A DNA stretch of 64,000 bases from Polynucleobacter sp. JS-JIR-5-A7 (GCF_018687935.1 NZ_CP061308.1:552048-616047); one strand, 5' to 3'. Numbered from the stretch's first letter, positions 26,543 to 34,810 are shown. Program-made: numbers and translations. The notes: generated by a model from the sequence alone, not told the origin.

Positions 26543-27156
26543 AGGCTTGCTCGAATTTCAGCAGAGCGATCCCATAGATTGGGAACTTGCTTTGAGGAGT
26601 AGCCAGAAACGAAATTCTTAGGACTGCCGGTGGCAGGATCATAGGTGTGACGTTTGACTGCACCAATATTAGCGCCATATACATGAATGCTGATCGATGT
26701 TTTATCAGCAACAGCATTACTCACTACATGAATATCGCCAATAGCAGGGCTAACCGCCTCAATATCGCCTTGGTGCAAAAGAGTTTCAGCACCATCAATC
26801 ACTAATTCACCTGATGGTAATTGCTTGTAGCGCTGACCTTTTTCCATTCCTCTAAGCATGCCAATCAGACCCCAGATGCAGTGATCATGTATTGGTGTCT
26901 TTTGACCCGGACCCCATACAAAACTCACTACAGAAAATCTTCCCAATGGGTCCGCGTGTAGTAAATACTGCTGATAAAAATCAGGGTGGGGAACAGTACA
27001 AAATTCTGGAAGCCAAGCATCAGTTTGAATCAATAATTTGAGCAATTCAGAACCCTGGTTAATCAGCTTTTGCTCCTCATGCTCATGAGAAACCAAATTC
27101 GTCATGCTAACGACGAATTCTCGTAAGGGTGCAATGGTATCCAATTGATTACTCAT
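26539..27156 (-). CDS. Cysteine-dioxygenase-like cupin protein
   Basis: This 205-residue single-domain cupin is of the cysteine dioxygenase/thiol dioxygenase group. TPIHDHCIWGLIGMLRGMEKG carries the paired metal histidines (about 90-92), and DIHVVSNAV carries the third. GANIGAVKRHTYDP follows. Such proteins oxidise thiols (cysteine, 3-mercaptopropionate) or act on other small substrates. It stands alone on the minus strand at the island end, beside the second decayed tRNA copy. A sulfur-containing island substrate is possible but not shown. Confidence 0.78.
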   Translation of the reverse strand: MSNQLDTIAPLREFVVSMTNLVSHEHEEQKLINQGSELLKLLIQTDAWLPEFCTVPHPDFYQQYLLHADPLGRFSVVSFVWGPGQKTPIHDHCIWGLIGMLRGMEKGQRYKQLPSGELVIDGAETLLHQGDIEAVSPAIGDIHVVSNAVADKTSISIHVYGANIGAVKRHTYDPATGSPKNFVSGYSSKQVPNLWDRSAEIRASL

Positions 27157-27231
27157 ATCCTAAGTCTCCACATGTATTAAAGAGTATCAAACTATCTAAA
27201 ATTTTAGTAATGATAATAATGTTTTTCTTAA

Positions 27232-27276
27232 CGATCGGGTGAGATAGGCGCTTACTCGTAACCAACGAATTAAAAA
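27232..27276 (-). pseudogene. Decayed 3' part of tRNA-Lys (fossil attachment site 2)
   Basis: ATCGGGTGAGAT, then ACTCG, then ACCAACGAATTAAAA match the T-stem, T-loop and anticodon-arm region of the intact tRNA-Lys at 30428 with a few substitutions and small indels. The CCA end is degraded and the 5' half is absent. It lies directly before the second copy of the 77-bp repeat, exactly as at 8940-9083. Confidence 0.7.
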
Positions 27277-27353
27277 ACGTGAAATTTCTCTAAAACAGTA
27301 ATTTAGACATTGGTCTAAAACTACCCAGAAAGTGGCGTGAGATAAGCAGTAGA
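27277..27353. repeat. 77-bp direct repeat, copy 2
   Basis: 71 of 77 bases are identical to 9007-9083, in the same orientation. It includes the perfect TTTAGAC-attg-GTCTAAA inverted repeat (27302-27319). Beyond it the two copies diverge completely, so the boundary is sharp. The rest of the 360-bp gap before the next gene holds only a hairpin at 27403 and a presumed promoter. Confidence 0.85.
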
Positions 27354-27402
27354 TTCTGTGATGTCGATTGGGGTGAGGTGGATTTTGGGTCGTATCAACA
27401 CT

Positions 27403-27427
27403 GTTTTGTTGGGTAAACCGACAAAAC
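27403..27427. repeat. 10-bp inverted repeat, possible operator or stem-loop
   Basis: GTTTTGTTGG and CCGACAAAAC form a stem with one G-U pair around a GTAAA loop. No T-tract follows on either strand, so it is not an ordinary terminator. It lies about 90 bases before the TctC gene and could be a regulator site. Confidence 0.5.
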
Positions 27428-27516
27428 TATCCTGAGCCCGATGTTGACTTGTAAAGATTGAAATTTTCGATTTATGGCTCATAATCTAGAGCAATCATTT
27501 AGATACTGGAGCCTAC

Positions 27517-28491
27517 ATGTTACGACTATTATTGTGTGTCTCAACCTCATTGTTATTGAGTTTTAACGTTTACGCTCAATCAGCAAGTAGTTACCCTAAC
27601 AAACAAGTTACCTTCATTTTGACCCAGGCTCCAGGCGGAGCTAACGATATCACTGGGAGGGCAATTGCGCAGAAATTGACCGATATGCTTAAGGTTCCCT
27701 TCATTGTTGACAACCGACCTGGCGCCGGCGGAAATATTGCAGCCCAATATGTTGCTAAGGCACCTAAAGACGGCTACACACTTTTGCTTGCTTTAGGAAA
27801 TACCATCGTTATTAATCCATATCTTTATAAAAATACTGGATTTGATGCACAAAAAGATTTTGAGCCGGTAGCGCCCATAGTAAGGGCCCCATATGTTCTG
27901 GTTACCAATCCATTGTTCCCACCCAAAACAGTTAAAGAGTTAATTACCTATGCTCAGGCCAGACCTGGTGAGCTTTTTTATGGGTCAGCTGGAAATGGCA
28001 CGCCTAACCATTTATTGTTTGACTTGTTTAAGTACCTCACCAAGACAAATATTGTTCATGTCCCTTACAAGGGGGCGGCTGCCTCAGCAATGGATACAGT
28101 ATCGGGCCAAGTACCAATGAATTTTTCAAGTCTGCCGCTGGCATTACCCCTGATTAAGGATGGCAGATTACGCGCTCTTGGAATTACTTCTGTAACAAGA
28201 TCTCCACTAGCTCCAGAAATTCCTCCTATTGCTGATACTGTGCCGGGGTTCAATCCTGATATGTGGGTTGGAATTTTGGCTCCAGCTGGAACGCCTAAAG
28301 ATGTTATTACTAAGTTGCATAGCGACATTCAAAAGGCGCTCAATAGTAAAGATTTTCGTGACAATATGACTGAGAAAGGTCTGGACATTGCACCGACCGC
28401 ATCACCTGCAGAATTTACCAAAATGATAGCCGCAGAATCTGTGCGCTGGAAAAAAATTATCGCCGAATCTGGCGCTTCTATTGATGAATAA
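27517..28491 (+). CDS. TctC/Bug-type periplasmic solute-binding protein (second copy)
   Basis: This 324-residue protein has a clear Sec signal (LLLCVSTSLLLSFNVYAQS, cleavage near residue 21). It then has Bug-family motifs: PNKQVTFILTQAPGGANDITGR, DNRPGAGGNIAAQYVAK, PKDGYTLL and VHVPYKGAAASAMDTV. It is not closely alike to the 9478 protein, so the two are not a recent duplication. It sits before an enolase-superfamily enzyme, suggesting a sugar-acid-like ligand. No TctAB permease is in the window. Confidence 0.9.
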   Translation: MLRLLLCVSTSLLLSFNVYAQSASSYPNKQVTFILTQAPGGANDITGRAIAQKLTDMLKVPFIVDNRPGAGGNIAAQYVAKAPKDGYTLLLALGNTIVINPYLYKNTGFDAQKDFEPVAPIVRAPYVLVTNPLFPPKTVKELITYAQARPGELFYGSAGNGTPNHLLFDLFKYLTKTNIVHVPYKGAAASAMDTVSGQVPMNFSSLPLALPLIKDGRLRALGITSVTRSPLAPEIPPIADTVPGFNPDMWVGILAPAGTPKDVITKLHSDIQKALNSKDFRDNMTEKGLDIAPTASPAEFTKMIAAESVRWKKIIAESGASIDE

Positions 28492-28518
28492 TGCTTCTCT
28501 TTAATTAAAAATTTGATT

Positions 28519-29652
28519 ATGAAAATTACACGTCTTGAAGTCTTCACTCTTAAAGCCCCTCAATCAGGTAGACCGCATTGGGTAAGTCACTTTATCGTTC
28601 CAACTGCCAATGAAATCCTAGTGCGTATTTATACGGATGAGGGTATTGATGGCTTTGGGTTGGCTACAAGCTATACCCCCATTGATTTTGCCGTCAAAGC
28701 ATTTAAGTCTGGTATTGGAGATTTAATTATTGGCGAAGATCCCTTAGCGCCCGAGCGTGTTTACAAAAAATTATTTTCTTTAACTACAAGCAGAATGGCA
28801 AGTGAAAAGGGCTGGTCTAGGGAGGCGGTCATCAGAATTTCCTCAGCAATTGATATTGCACTTTGGGATATTGTTGGCAAGACTGCGGGTTTGCCTTTGT
28901 ATAGAATTTTTGGCGGCTTTCGTAGTGAAGTACCCGCCTATGTCACCTGTGGTTATTATCGCGATGGAAAAGATGATGCTGAGCTACGCGATGAGATACA
29001 AAAACTAGTTGAGCAGGGCCATACTGGGTTTAAGGCAAAGGTTGGTGGCTTGCCGCTAGAAAGAGACATTGAGCGTATGGCGCTCATTAGAGAGGTCATT
29101 GGAGATAAAAAAGACCTCATGATTGACGTAAATCGCGCCTGGGATTTAGAGACTGCAATTAAAGGCGCCCAATTACTGGAGCCTCTAAACCCTCGATGGC
29201 TAGAAGAGCCAGTGAGATGGGAAGATGATCGTAGGGCTCTGAAACTCCTATCCAATAAAACACGTATTCCCCTGTCTGGTGGGGAGAGTGAAGTCACTAG
29301 CTATGGTTGCCGTGCGATGATTGAAGAGCAAGCAATTCAGATACTACAATTTGATTGCACCATGTTTGGAGGCTTTACTGAAGGACGCAAAATGGCTGGT
29401 CTGTGCGAGTTAAATCATGTTCAAGTTGCACCACATCATGATTGCTTCATACATGCACATATTGTTGCGGGCAGTCCAGCAGGCTGCATCGTTGAAGCCT
29501 TTACTGATCCGGAGCGTGATCCATTACAGGCAGAGTTATTTGAAGAGCCGCCAGTGATTAAAAATGGCGTGATGCAATTAAAAGAGCAGCCTGGATTGGG
29601 TTTGACCCTATCTGAGGCTGCAATGAAAAAATTTAGTGAGCGAATTATCTGA
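28519..29652 (+). CDS. Mandelate racemase/muconate lactonizing enzyme-family (enolase superfamily) protein
   Basis: This protein of about 377 residues has the capping domain and barrel of the enolase superfamily. The KxK motif is FKAKVGG near residue 173. Metal ligands are seen in MIDVNRAWD, WLEEPVRW and SGGESE, and a histidine in APHHDCFIHAH fits the general acid/base of the mandelate racemase subgroup. Members dehydrate or racemise sugar acids and related carboxylates; the substrate is unknown. ATG 28519 is chosen over the TTG at 28513. It follows the TctC gene by 27 bases and precedes the binding-protein-like gene by 12. Confidence 0.88.
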   Translation: MKITRLEVFTLKAPQSGRPHWVSHFIVPTANEILVRIYTDEGIDGFGLATSYTPIDFAVKAFKSGIGDLIIGEDPLAPERVYKKLFSLTTSRMASEKGWSREAVIRISSAIDIALWDIVGKTAGLPLYRIFGGFRSEVPAYVTCGYYRDGKDDAELRDEIQKLVEQGHTGFKAKVGGLPLERDIERMALIREVIGDKKDLMIDVNRAWDLETAIKGAQLLEPLNPRWLEEPVRWEDDRRALKLLSNKTRIPLSGGESEVTSYGCRAMIEEQAIQILQFDCTMFGGFTEGRKMAGLCELNHVQVAPHHDCFIHAHIVAGSPAGCIVEAFTDPERDPLQAELFEEPPVIKNGVMQLKEQPGLGLTLSEAAMKKFSERII

Positions 29653-29664
29653 TTGATAGGCCAC

Positions 29665-30384
29665 ATGAATAACGAAGTCATTAACCAGCTTGCCCCCAAT
29701 GGAGCCTTAAAAGCGGGTATTTATTTGGGTAATTTTTTACTTGTGACCAGTAAAGATAATCAGGGAAATCCAGAAGGCGTTTCACCTGACTTAGCGTATG
29801 CAATTGCTAAATCATTGAATGTGAAAATTCAATTGATACCTTTTGATACTCAAGGTGAGTTAGTCGAAGCAGTAGCAAAAGGAATTTGTGGGATTGGTTT
29901 AGTAGGATCTGATCCTGATCGCGCACAAAAGATTACTTTCGCACCAGCTTATGTTGAGATTGAGGCCACTTATTTGGTTCCGCCCAACTCGCCACTTAAT
30001 GCAATTGAGGACGTTGATACACCTGGGGTCCGCATCGCCTCATTTAAGAAGAGCGCCTATGACCTGTGGCTCGTTCGTAATATTAAAAATGCATCCTTAG
30101 TTCATGCCGATACCCTAGAGGCAAGTGTAGATTTATTTTTTAATGAAAAGCTTGATGCGCTGGCAGGGCTTAAGACGGGTTTAATTAAGGATTCCAAAAG
30201 ATTGCCTGGATCTGCAGTATTGGATGGGCAATTCATGGCCGTGCAACAAGGTGTAGCAACGGCCAAAGAAAATCTTCAGTCGATTGAGTTCTTATCTAGA
30301 TTTGTGCAAGATGCTAAACAATCCGGCTTAATTGCCTCTTTCATTAAAAAGCATAAGGTCAACGGCTTATCAGTCGCTGCCTAA
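29665..30384 (+). CDS. Solute-binding-protein family 3 fold without signal peptide
   Basis: This protein of about 239 residues has the type 2 periplasmic-binding fold of SBP family 3: PNGALKAGIYLGNFLLV, GNPEGVSPDLAYAIAKSLNV, then GICGIGLVGSDPDRAQKITFAPAYVEIEATYLV. It starts directly with the domain, and an in-frame stop (the TGA of the preceding gene) rules out an upstream signal peptide. It is therefore predicted to stay in the cytosol. No ABC permease is nearby. It could be a ligand-binding or enzymatic derivative, as with cyclohexadienyl dehydratases built on this fold. It is likely cotranscribed with the enolase-family gene. Confidence 0.75.
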   Translation: MNNEVINQLAPNGALKAGIYLGNFLLVTSKDNQGNPEGVSPDLAYAIAKSLNVKIQLIPFDTQGELVEAVAKGICGIGLVGSDPDRAQKITFAPAYVEIEATYLVPPNSPLNAIEDVDTPGVRIASFKKSAYDLWLVRNIKNASLVHADTLEASVDLFFNEKLDALAGLKTGLIKDSKRLPGSAVLDGQFMAVQQGVATAKENLQSIEFLSRFVQDAKQSGLIASFIKKHKVNGLSVAA

Positions 30385-30394
30385 GTGGAAAATG

Positions 30395-30416
30395 AAAAAG
30401 CCCCGCAGAGCGAGGC
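30395..30416 (-). terminator. Terminator of the tRNA-Lys gene
   Basis: On the minus strand GCCTCG and CGGGGC form a stem around CTCTG (one T-G pair), followed by TTTTT. It lies 12 bases beyond the tRNA 3' end. Confidence 0.8.
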
Positions 30417-30427
30417 ATAGTAATGCT

Positions 30428-30503
30428 TGGTGGGTCGGGCGAGATTCGAACTCGCGACCAACGGATTAAAAGTCCGCTGCTCTACCGACTGAGCTACCGA
30501 CCC
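30428..30503 (-). tRNA. tRNA-Lys (anticodon TTT)
   Basis: This 76-base cloverleaf reads on the minus strand. The acceptor stem GGGTCGG pairs with CCGACCC, with discriminator A and an encoded CCA. The D-arm is GCTCAGTCGGTAGAGC. The anticodon arm GCGGA-CTTTTAA-TCCGT gives anticodon TTT. The T-arm GCGAG-TTCGAAT-CTCGC is complete. A TATAAT lies 13 bases upstream and a terminator 12 bases downstream. Partial, decayed copies of its 3' half at 8940 and 27232 mark it as the target of past integration. Confidence 0.98.
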
Positions 30504-30516
30504 AGTTAAGCCATAA

Positions 30517-30522
30517 ATTATA
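30517..30522 (-). promoter_or_regulatory. tRNA-Lys promoter -10 box
   Basis: A perfect TATAAT on the minus strand lies 13 bases before the first tRNA base. No convincing -35 box is visible. Confidence 0.6.
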
Positions 30523-30590
30523 GCAAGAAGTTTGTAGGCGATCCCTTGGTCTGCGGTGTCTGCCCGTAAGCCCTTGTAGTTACAAGTAGC

Positions 30591-31934
30591 TTATGAGTTC
30601 GCTCTTCTGGCGACTGGTGGATTTTTGGAAAAATAATCCTTAATCCCCTTCAGAATAGCCTCAGCAATGCGGTCCTGGTAGCCATCATCATTCAGTCTGA
30701 CTTCTTCTTGAGGATTACTAATAAAGGCAGTTTCTACCAAGATAGAAGGGATGTCTGGTGCCTTTAAAACAGCAAAGCTGGCTTGCTCTACCTTTCCTTT
30801 ATGTAAGGGCGCAAAACCACTAATTTGCTTCAGAATAGAGTTTCCAACCTGCAGCGAGTCTTTAATCTGAGCAGTGGTTGACATATCTAGGAGTAGATTA
30901 GCTACCTGTCGATCTTGGGTCTTGATATTGATGCCACCAATCAAGTCTGAAGCATTTTCTTTATTGGCCATCCAGCGTGCCATTGAGCTACTAGCACCCA
31001 TTTGCGAAAGTGCAAATACGGAAGCACCTTTGGCGTGTGGCTGAATAAATGCATCCGCATGAATAGAAACAAAAAGATCCGCCTCAACTCGTCTGGCTTT
31101 TTGTACTCTCACATGCAGAGGTACAAAATAATCACCATCTCTAGTTAAAAAAGGGCGCATATAGGCTTCACCCTCTATCTTGTCTTTGAGTCGCTTTGCA
31201 ATCGAGAGAGCTACATGCTTTTCTCTAGAACCTAATGAACCGATTGCACCCGGATCTTCGCCACCATGACCAGGATCAATGGCAATGGTGATCAGGCGTT
31301 TGTACTTAGCAGCTGCCGGAGCTTCTTTAGCCTCTGGTATGGCTTGTGCCACTGGCGACTTTGGCGCTTCCTTTTTAGTAGCAAACTGCGCAATAAAATC
31401 TACTTCTTCATTTGATTTAGCTAGAGCACTTTCTTTACGAGCGCTGCTTTTTACTAACTCCATCAAGGGATCAGGTGGAGTGGTAGGGTACAAATCAAAG
31501 ACCATGCGGTAGTTGTATTCACCGACGGGGTCTAATGTGAAGAGTTGAGGTTTGATCGGTTCTTTTAAGTCGAATACCAAGCGCACTACTCCTGGCTGAA
31601 ACTGACCTACTCTTACTTGCGCAATATAAGGATCATTAGGCTTGACCTTGGCTACTAAATCTCTCAAAGTGGGGTTGAGCTCCAAGCCTTGCACATCAAC
31701 TACCAGGCGATCAGGATTGGTGAGGATCTGCTGGCTAATAGGCAATGGTGTATCGGATTCCAGAGTGATGCGGGTGTAGTCCTCTGATGGCCAGACACGT
31801 ACACCCAATATCTTGGCGCCCCAAGCAATCTCCACTTCTGTAAAAAGCAGTGCAAAGCTCAAGAACTTGGCTGAAGTTTTGAGATGCTGCCTTCGCGCAA
31901 GATTCGTTTGTCGAATAGTTTTTTTAATACCCAT
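30591..31934 (-). CDS. amiC: N-acetylmuramoyl-L-alanine amidase (AmiC-type)
   Basis: This 447-residue periplasmic amidase splits the glycan-peptide bond of murein during daughter-cell separation. The N terminus (RRQHLKTSAKFLSFALLF) resembles a twin-arginine or Sec signal. An AMIN domain for septal targeting follows at about 45-135, then a low-complexity linker, then the Amidase_3 domain from about 213. Zinc-site motifs are DPGHGGEDPGA and VSIHADAF, with glutamate in LVETAFISN. It ends with YFSKNPPVARRANS. tsaE precedes it directly on the same strand, an order common in proteobacteria. Confidence 0.95.
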   Translation of the reverse strand: MGIKKTIRQTNLARRQHLKTSAKFLSFALLFTEVEIAWGAKILGVRVWPSEDYTRITLESDTPLPISQQILTNPDRLVVDVQGLELNPTLRDLVAKVKPNDPYIAQVRVGQFQPGVVRLVFDLKEPIKPQLFTLDPVGEYNYRMVFDLYPTTPPDPLMELVKSSARKESALAKSNEEVDFIAQFATKKEAPKSPVAQAIPEAKEAPAAAKYKRLITIAIDPGHGGEDPGAIGSLGSREKHVALSIAKRLKDKIEGEAYMRPFLTRDGDYFVPLHVRVQKARRVEADLFVSIHADAFIQPHAKGASVFALSQMGASSSMARWMANKENASDLIGGINIKTQDRQVANLLLDMSTTAQIKDSLQVGNSILKQISGFAPLHKGKVEQASFAVLKAPDIPSILVETAFISNPQEEVRLNDDGYQDRIAEAILKGIKDYFSKNPPVARRANS

Positions 31935-32474
31935 TTACTTGCTTAAATTCTGTATTACATGATTCAGAACATGGTGGCCATCATTCAGGAGTGCTGTTAT
32001 CGTCACTGATCTCTCATTCTCATCTACGCCCGGGAGTAATTCAATTTGTAGATCGAATGGTGGTAGAGTGCCTACAGCTTTTTCTGGCCACTCAATTAAA
32101 CAAAAGCCAGGAATGTCAAAATATTCTCCAAAACCAGCTTCTTGCCATTCCAGAGGATCACGCATTCGGTAGAGGTCAAAATGATGCGCGGTAAATTCAC
32201 CGCTATTGGTTTTGAGTGTGTAAGGCTCGCACAAGGTATAGGTTGGACTTTTGACCTTGCCCGCATAAGCCATTGATTGGATCAAATATCGTGCGAAGGT
32301 GGTCTTGCCTGCCCCTAAATTGCCAACTAGGGAGATATTGAGGTGTCCCTGTGGATTTTGTTCCATAAAACCAGTAATGCTGACGGCAAGTTGTCTGGCT
32401 AGGCTAGCGGTATCTGCTTCCTGCCTACAATGTTGCTTGATTATTGCTAATGGTGTTTCTGGGGTTTGAGCCAT
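31935..32474 (-). CDS. tsaE: tRNA threonylcarbamoyladenosine biosynthesis protein TsaE
   Basis: This 179-residue P-loop ATPase works with TsaB and TsaD to make the t6A37 modification of ANN-decoding tRNAs. The Walker A is VGNLGAGKTTFARYLIQ near residue 50. VKSPTYTLCEPY is the conserved switch region, and HFDLYRM with GFCLIEWPEKA completes the family pattern. It abuts amiC with no gap. It is divergent from queG, with about 40 bases between starts. Confidence 0.95.
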   Translation of the reverse strand: MAQTPETPLAIIKQHCRQEADTASLARQLAVSITGFMEQNPQGHLNISLVGNLGAGKTTFARYLIQSMAYAGKVKSPTYTLCEPYTLKTNSGEFTAHHFDLYRMRDPLEWQEAGFGEYFDIPGFCLIEWPEKAVGTLPPFDLQIELLPGVDENERSVTITALLNDGHHVLNHVIQNLSK

Positions 32475-32516
32475 TGTTCTAGTTTATTCAATTATTGCGC
32501 TACATTCTCTATTCAT

Positions 32517-33617
32517 ATGCCTTTATCTGCCCATTCCTCTGCTCTAGACGAGTCTAAGTTACGTGCTTGGCTTGGAGAAAAGGCTATAGAGTTGGGATTC
32601 GATGGTTTGCGCATTACTGATACCCACCTGGGCTTGGCAAGCAAGCGTTTGCAGGAGTGGTTGGCAGATGGGCGTCATGGCCAGATGGAATACATGCAAC
32701 GCCATGCGGATCTGCGTGCTGATCCACAGCGATTAGTGCCAGGTACTGTACGCGTCATTTGCGTCATCATGAACTATCTGCCACCCGATATCAATCTTGA
32801 TACAGAGTGGCAACGCTTAGAGGATCCCTCTCAAGCAGTGGTCTCAATGTATGCCAGAGGTCGCGACTATCACAAGGTTTTGCGTCATCGCTTGCAAGAA
32901 TTTGCCAACGCCATCGAAGAAAAAATTGGCACTTTTGGATATCGTGTATTTACGGATTCAGCCCCTTTAATGGAAGTTGAGCTTGCTCGTAAAGCAGGTT
33001 TAGGTTGGCGTGGAAAACATACGCTCTTACTCAATCGTGAATCTGGCTCTACCTTTTTCTTGGGTGAGATCTTGGTCGATGTACCACTCCCAATCGATGA
33101 AGCACAAGACGAACATTGTGGCACTTGTCAGTCGTGTATCGATGTTTGTCCAACACAAGCCATTACTGCGCCATATCAATTAGATGCACGCCGCTGTATC
33201 TCCTATCTCACCATTGAGAACCCTCAGGCGATTCCAATGGAGTTTCGCAGAGCAATGGGTAATCGCGTTTATGGTTGCGATGATTGTCAGTTGATTTGTC
33301 CATGGAATAAGTTTGCTAAGCGCACACAGTTGCCAGACTTTGCACAGCGTCATGGTTTGGGACAGGCTAGTCTTTTGCATTTGTGGTCATGGACTGAAGC
33401 AGAGTTTGAAGAGCGCCATGAAGGCAGTGCGATTCGACGCATTGGTTATAGCCGCTGGCGCCGTAATCTCGCGGTCGCAATGGGTAATGCCCTAGCCAAT
33501 CCAGTAGTAGCTAATGCAGATAAGGAAGCCATTCAAAAAGCCTTGAGTGAAGGTCTCTCATCAGCAGATGCACTCGTTGCGGAACATATTGAGTGGGCTC
33601 TCAATCCCATTCCTTAG
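32517..33617 (+). CDS. queG: Epoxyqueuosine reductase
   Basis: This protein of about 366 residues is a cobalamin-dependent reductase that finishes queuosine in tRNA. The N-terminal cobalamin-binding part contains HGQMEYMQRHADLRADP and DSAPLMEVELARKAGLGWRGKHT. Two 4Fe-4S clusters are bound through CGTCQSCIDVCPT and CDDCQLICPWN. A HEAT-like C terminus follows. ATG 32517 is preferred; the longer frame from 32466 begins inside the tsaE start region and lacks family-like sequence. Confidence 0.95.
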   Translation: MPLSAHSSALDESKLRAWLGEKAIELGFDGLRITDTHLGLASKRLQEWLADGRHGQMEYMQRHADLRADPQRLVPGTVRVICVIMNYLPPDINLDTEWQRLEDPSQAVVSMYARGRDYHKVLRHRLQEFANAIEEKIGTFGYRVFTDSAPLMEVELARKAGLGWRGKHTLLLNRESGSTFFLGEILVDVPLPIDEAQDEHCGTCQSCIDVCPTQAITAPYQLDARRCISYLTIENPQAIPMEFRRAMGNRVYGCDDCQLICPWNKFAKRTQLPDFAQRHGLGQASLLHLWSWTEAEFEERHEGSAIRRIGYSRWRRNLAVAMGNALANPVVANADKEAIQKALSEGLSSADALVAEHIEWALNPIP

Positions 33618-33660
33618 GCAAGCTTAGACAATAATGGAGCCTAGCTCTTACAATTAGCCT

Positions 33661-34446
33661 ATGTCATCAGCCGACCAACCTTATATTGATCCTAGCGAAA
33701 TTGCATTAGAGGGTTCGGCAGCGGAGCGCTTTAAAAGCCCTCGCGATGCATTCTGGGTGGGGATGCGTGATGCAGCTGGAGCGCCTGCCATGGTGCTCTT
33801 TGCTGGCATGGTGGGTTTTGGAGCCATGGGCAAAACCAATGGCTTTGATGTTTGGATCACGACCTCTACTACATTTTTTATGTTTGCCTTGCCAGGGCAG
33901 GTGGTCTTATTAGAAATGGCAATCACTGGTTCATCCGTCATCGCAATTGCTTTGGCAGTGACTTTAACCTCGACCCGCTTCATCACGATGACGTTGACAC
34001 TCTTTCCGCAGTTTCATCAGAAGGATCGCAATCGGAGCTTATATGCTTCCGTTCATTTATTGGCCATGACGGCATGGGCAATTTCGATGCGTGAGTTTCA
34101 TGCGATAGAGACCAAGCACCGCTTGGCCTATTTTGTAGGCCTTGGTTTACTCTGTTGGTTAATTTCGATTCCTGGAACGATCTTGGGTTTCTATTTGGCT
34201 GGCATGGTGCCGCCTGCTGTAACGCTGGGGCTGGTATTTATTAATCCACTCTTCTTCTTATTAACGTTTACTGAAGTCAAGCCTTGGGTTAATCGCATTG
34301 CTCTTTGCATGGGTTGTATTTTTGGCCCTATCTTCTTTCTAATTGATCGCGATACCAGCTTACTGACAGCAGGTCTTGTAGGTGGGACTCTGGCTTACTT
34401 TATTGATCGCAAGTTCTTGCGTAAGAAAGCCGGAGTGGTAGGGTAA
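33661..34446 (+). CDS. azlC: AzlC-family branched-chain amino acid exporter, large subunit (second copy)
   Basis: This 261-residue inner-membrane protein has several hydrophobic segments. AzlC-like features are SPRDAFWVGMRDAAGAPAMVLFAGMVGFGA and FMFALPGQVVLLEMAITGSSVI, then STRFITMTLTLFPQF. It differs clearly from the AzlC at 5078, so the two systems probably export different compounds. It ends one base inside the following AzlD gene. Confidence 0.88.
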   Translation: MSSADQPYIDPSEIALEGSAAERFKSPRDAFWVGMRDAAGAPAMVLFAGMVGFGAMGKTNGFDVWITTSTTFFMFALPGQVVLLEMAITGSSVIAIALAVTLTSTRFITMTLTLFPQFHQKDRNRSLYASVHLLAMTAWAISMREFHAIETKHRLAYFVGLGLLCWLISIPGTILGFYLAGMVPPAVTLGLVFINPLFFLLTFTEVKPWVNRIALCMGCIFGPIFFLIDRDTSLLTAGLVGGTLAYFIDRKFLRKKAGVVG

Positions 34447-34805
34447 TGAGTCCAATGGATACGATGACAAACGCGCTCTCGGGATGGGGTTTGTGGATTG
34501 CTCTAGTAGGCGCCTGTATTGGTACTTATTTCTGCAGAGCGATTGGTGTCATGCTTTCTCAAAGCATTAATCAAGAAAGCGAAATCTTTCGTTGGTTAGC
34601 GGCGGTGACCTACACCATGGTTGCTGCCTTGACGATTCGCCTGATCGTCATGCCTTTGGGTTTAATGGCTACCGTGCCTTTGTGGATTCGGATTTTGATT
34701 TGTGCCTTAGCGATTGGCGTGATGGTTTCTAAACCTTCTAAGCGTTTGGTTCCAGCCTTATTGACTGGAACCTTGCTGATGGTGGGGTATGGCGTGATTC
34801 GCTAA
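34446..34805 (+). CDS. azlD: AzlD-family exporter, small subunit (second copy)
   Basis: This 119-residue membrane protein has about four hydrophobic segments and AzlD-like features (WIALVGACIGTYFCRAIGVML, then IFRWLAAVTYTMVAALTIRL). The ATG shares one base with the stop of the preceding azlC. It converges on the large dehydrogenase gene with five bases between stops. Confidence 0.85.
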   Translation: MSPMDTMTNALSGWGLWIALVGACIGTYFCRAIGVMLSQSINQESEIFRWLAAVTYTMVAALTIRLIVMPLGLMATVPLWIRILICALAIGVMVSKPSKRLVPALLTGTLLMVGYGVIR

Positions 34806-34810
34806 GCTTT

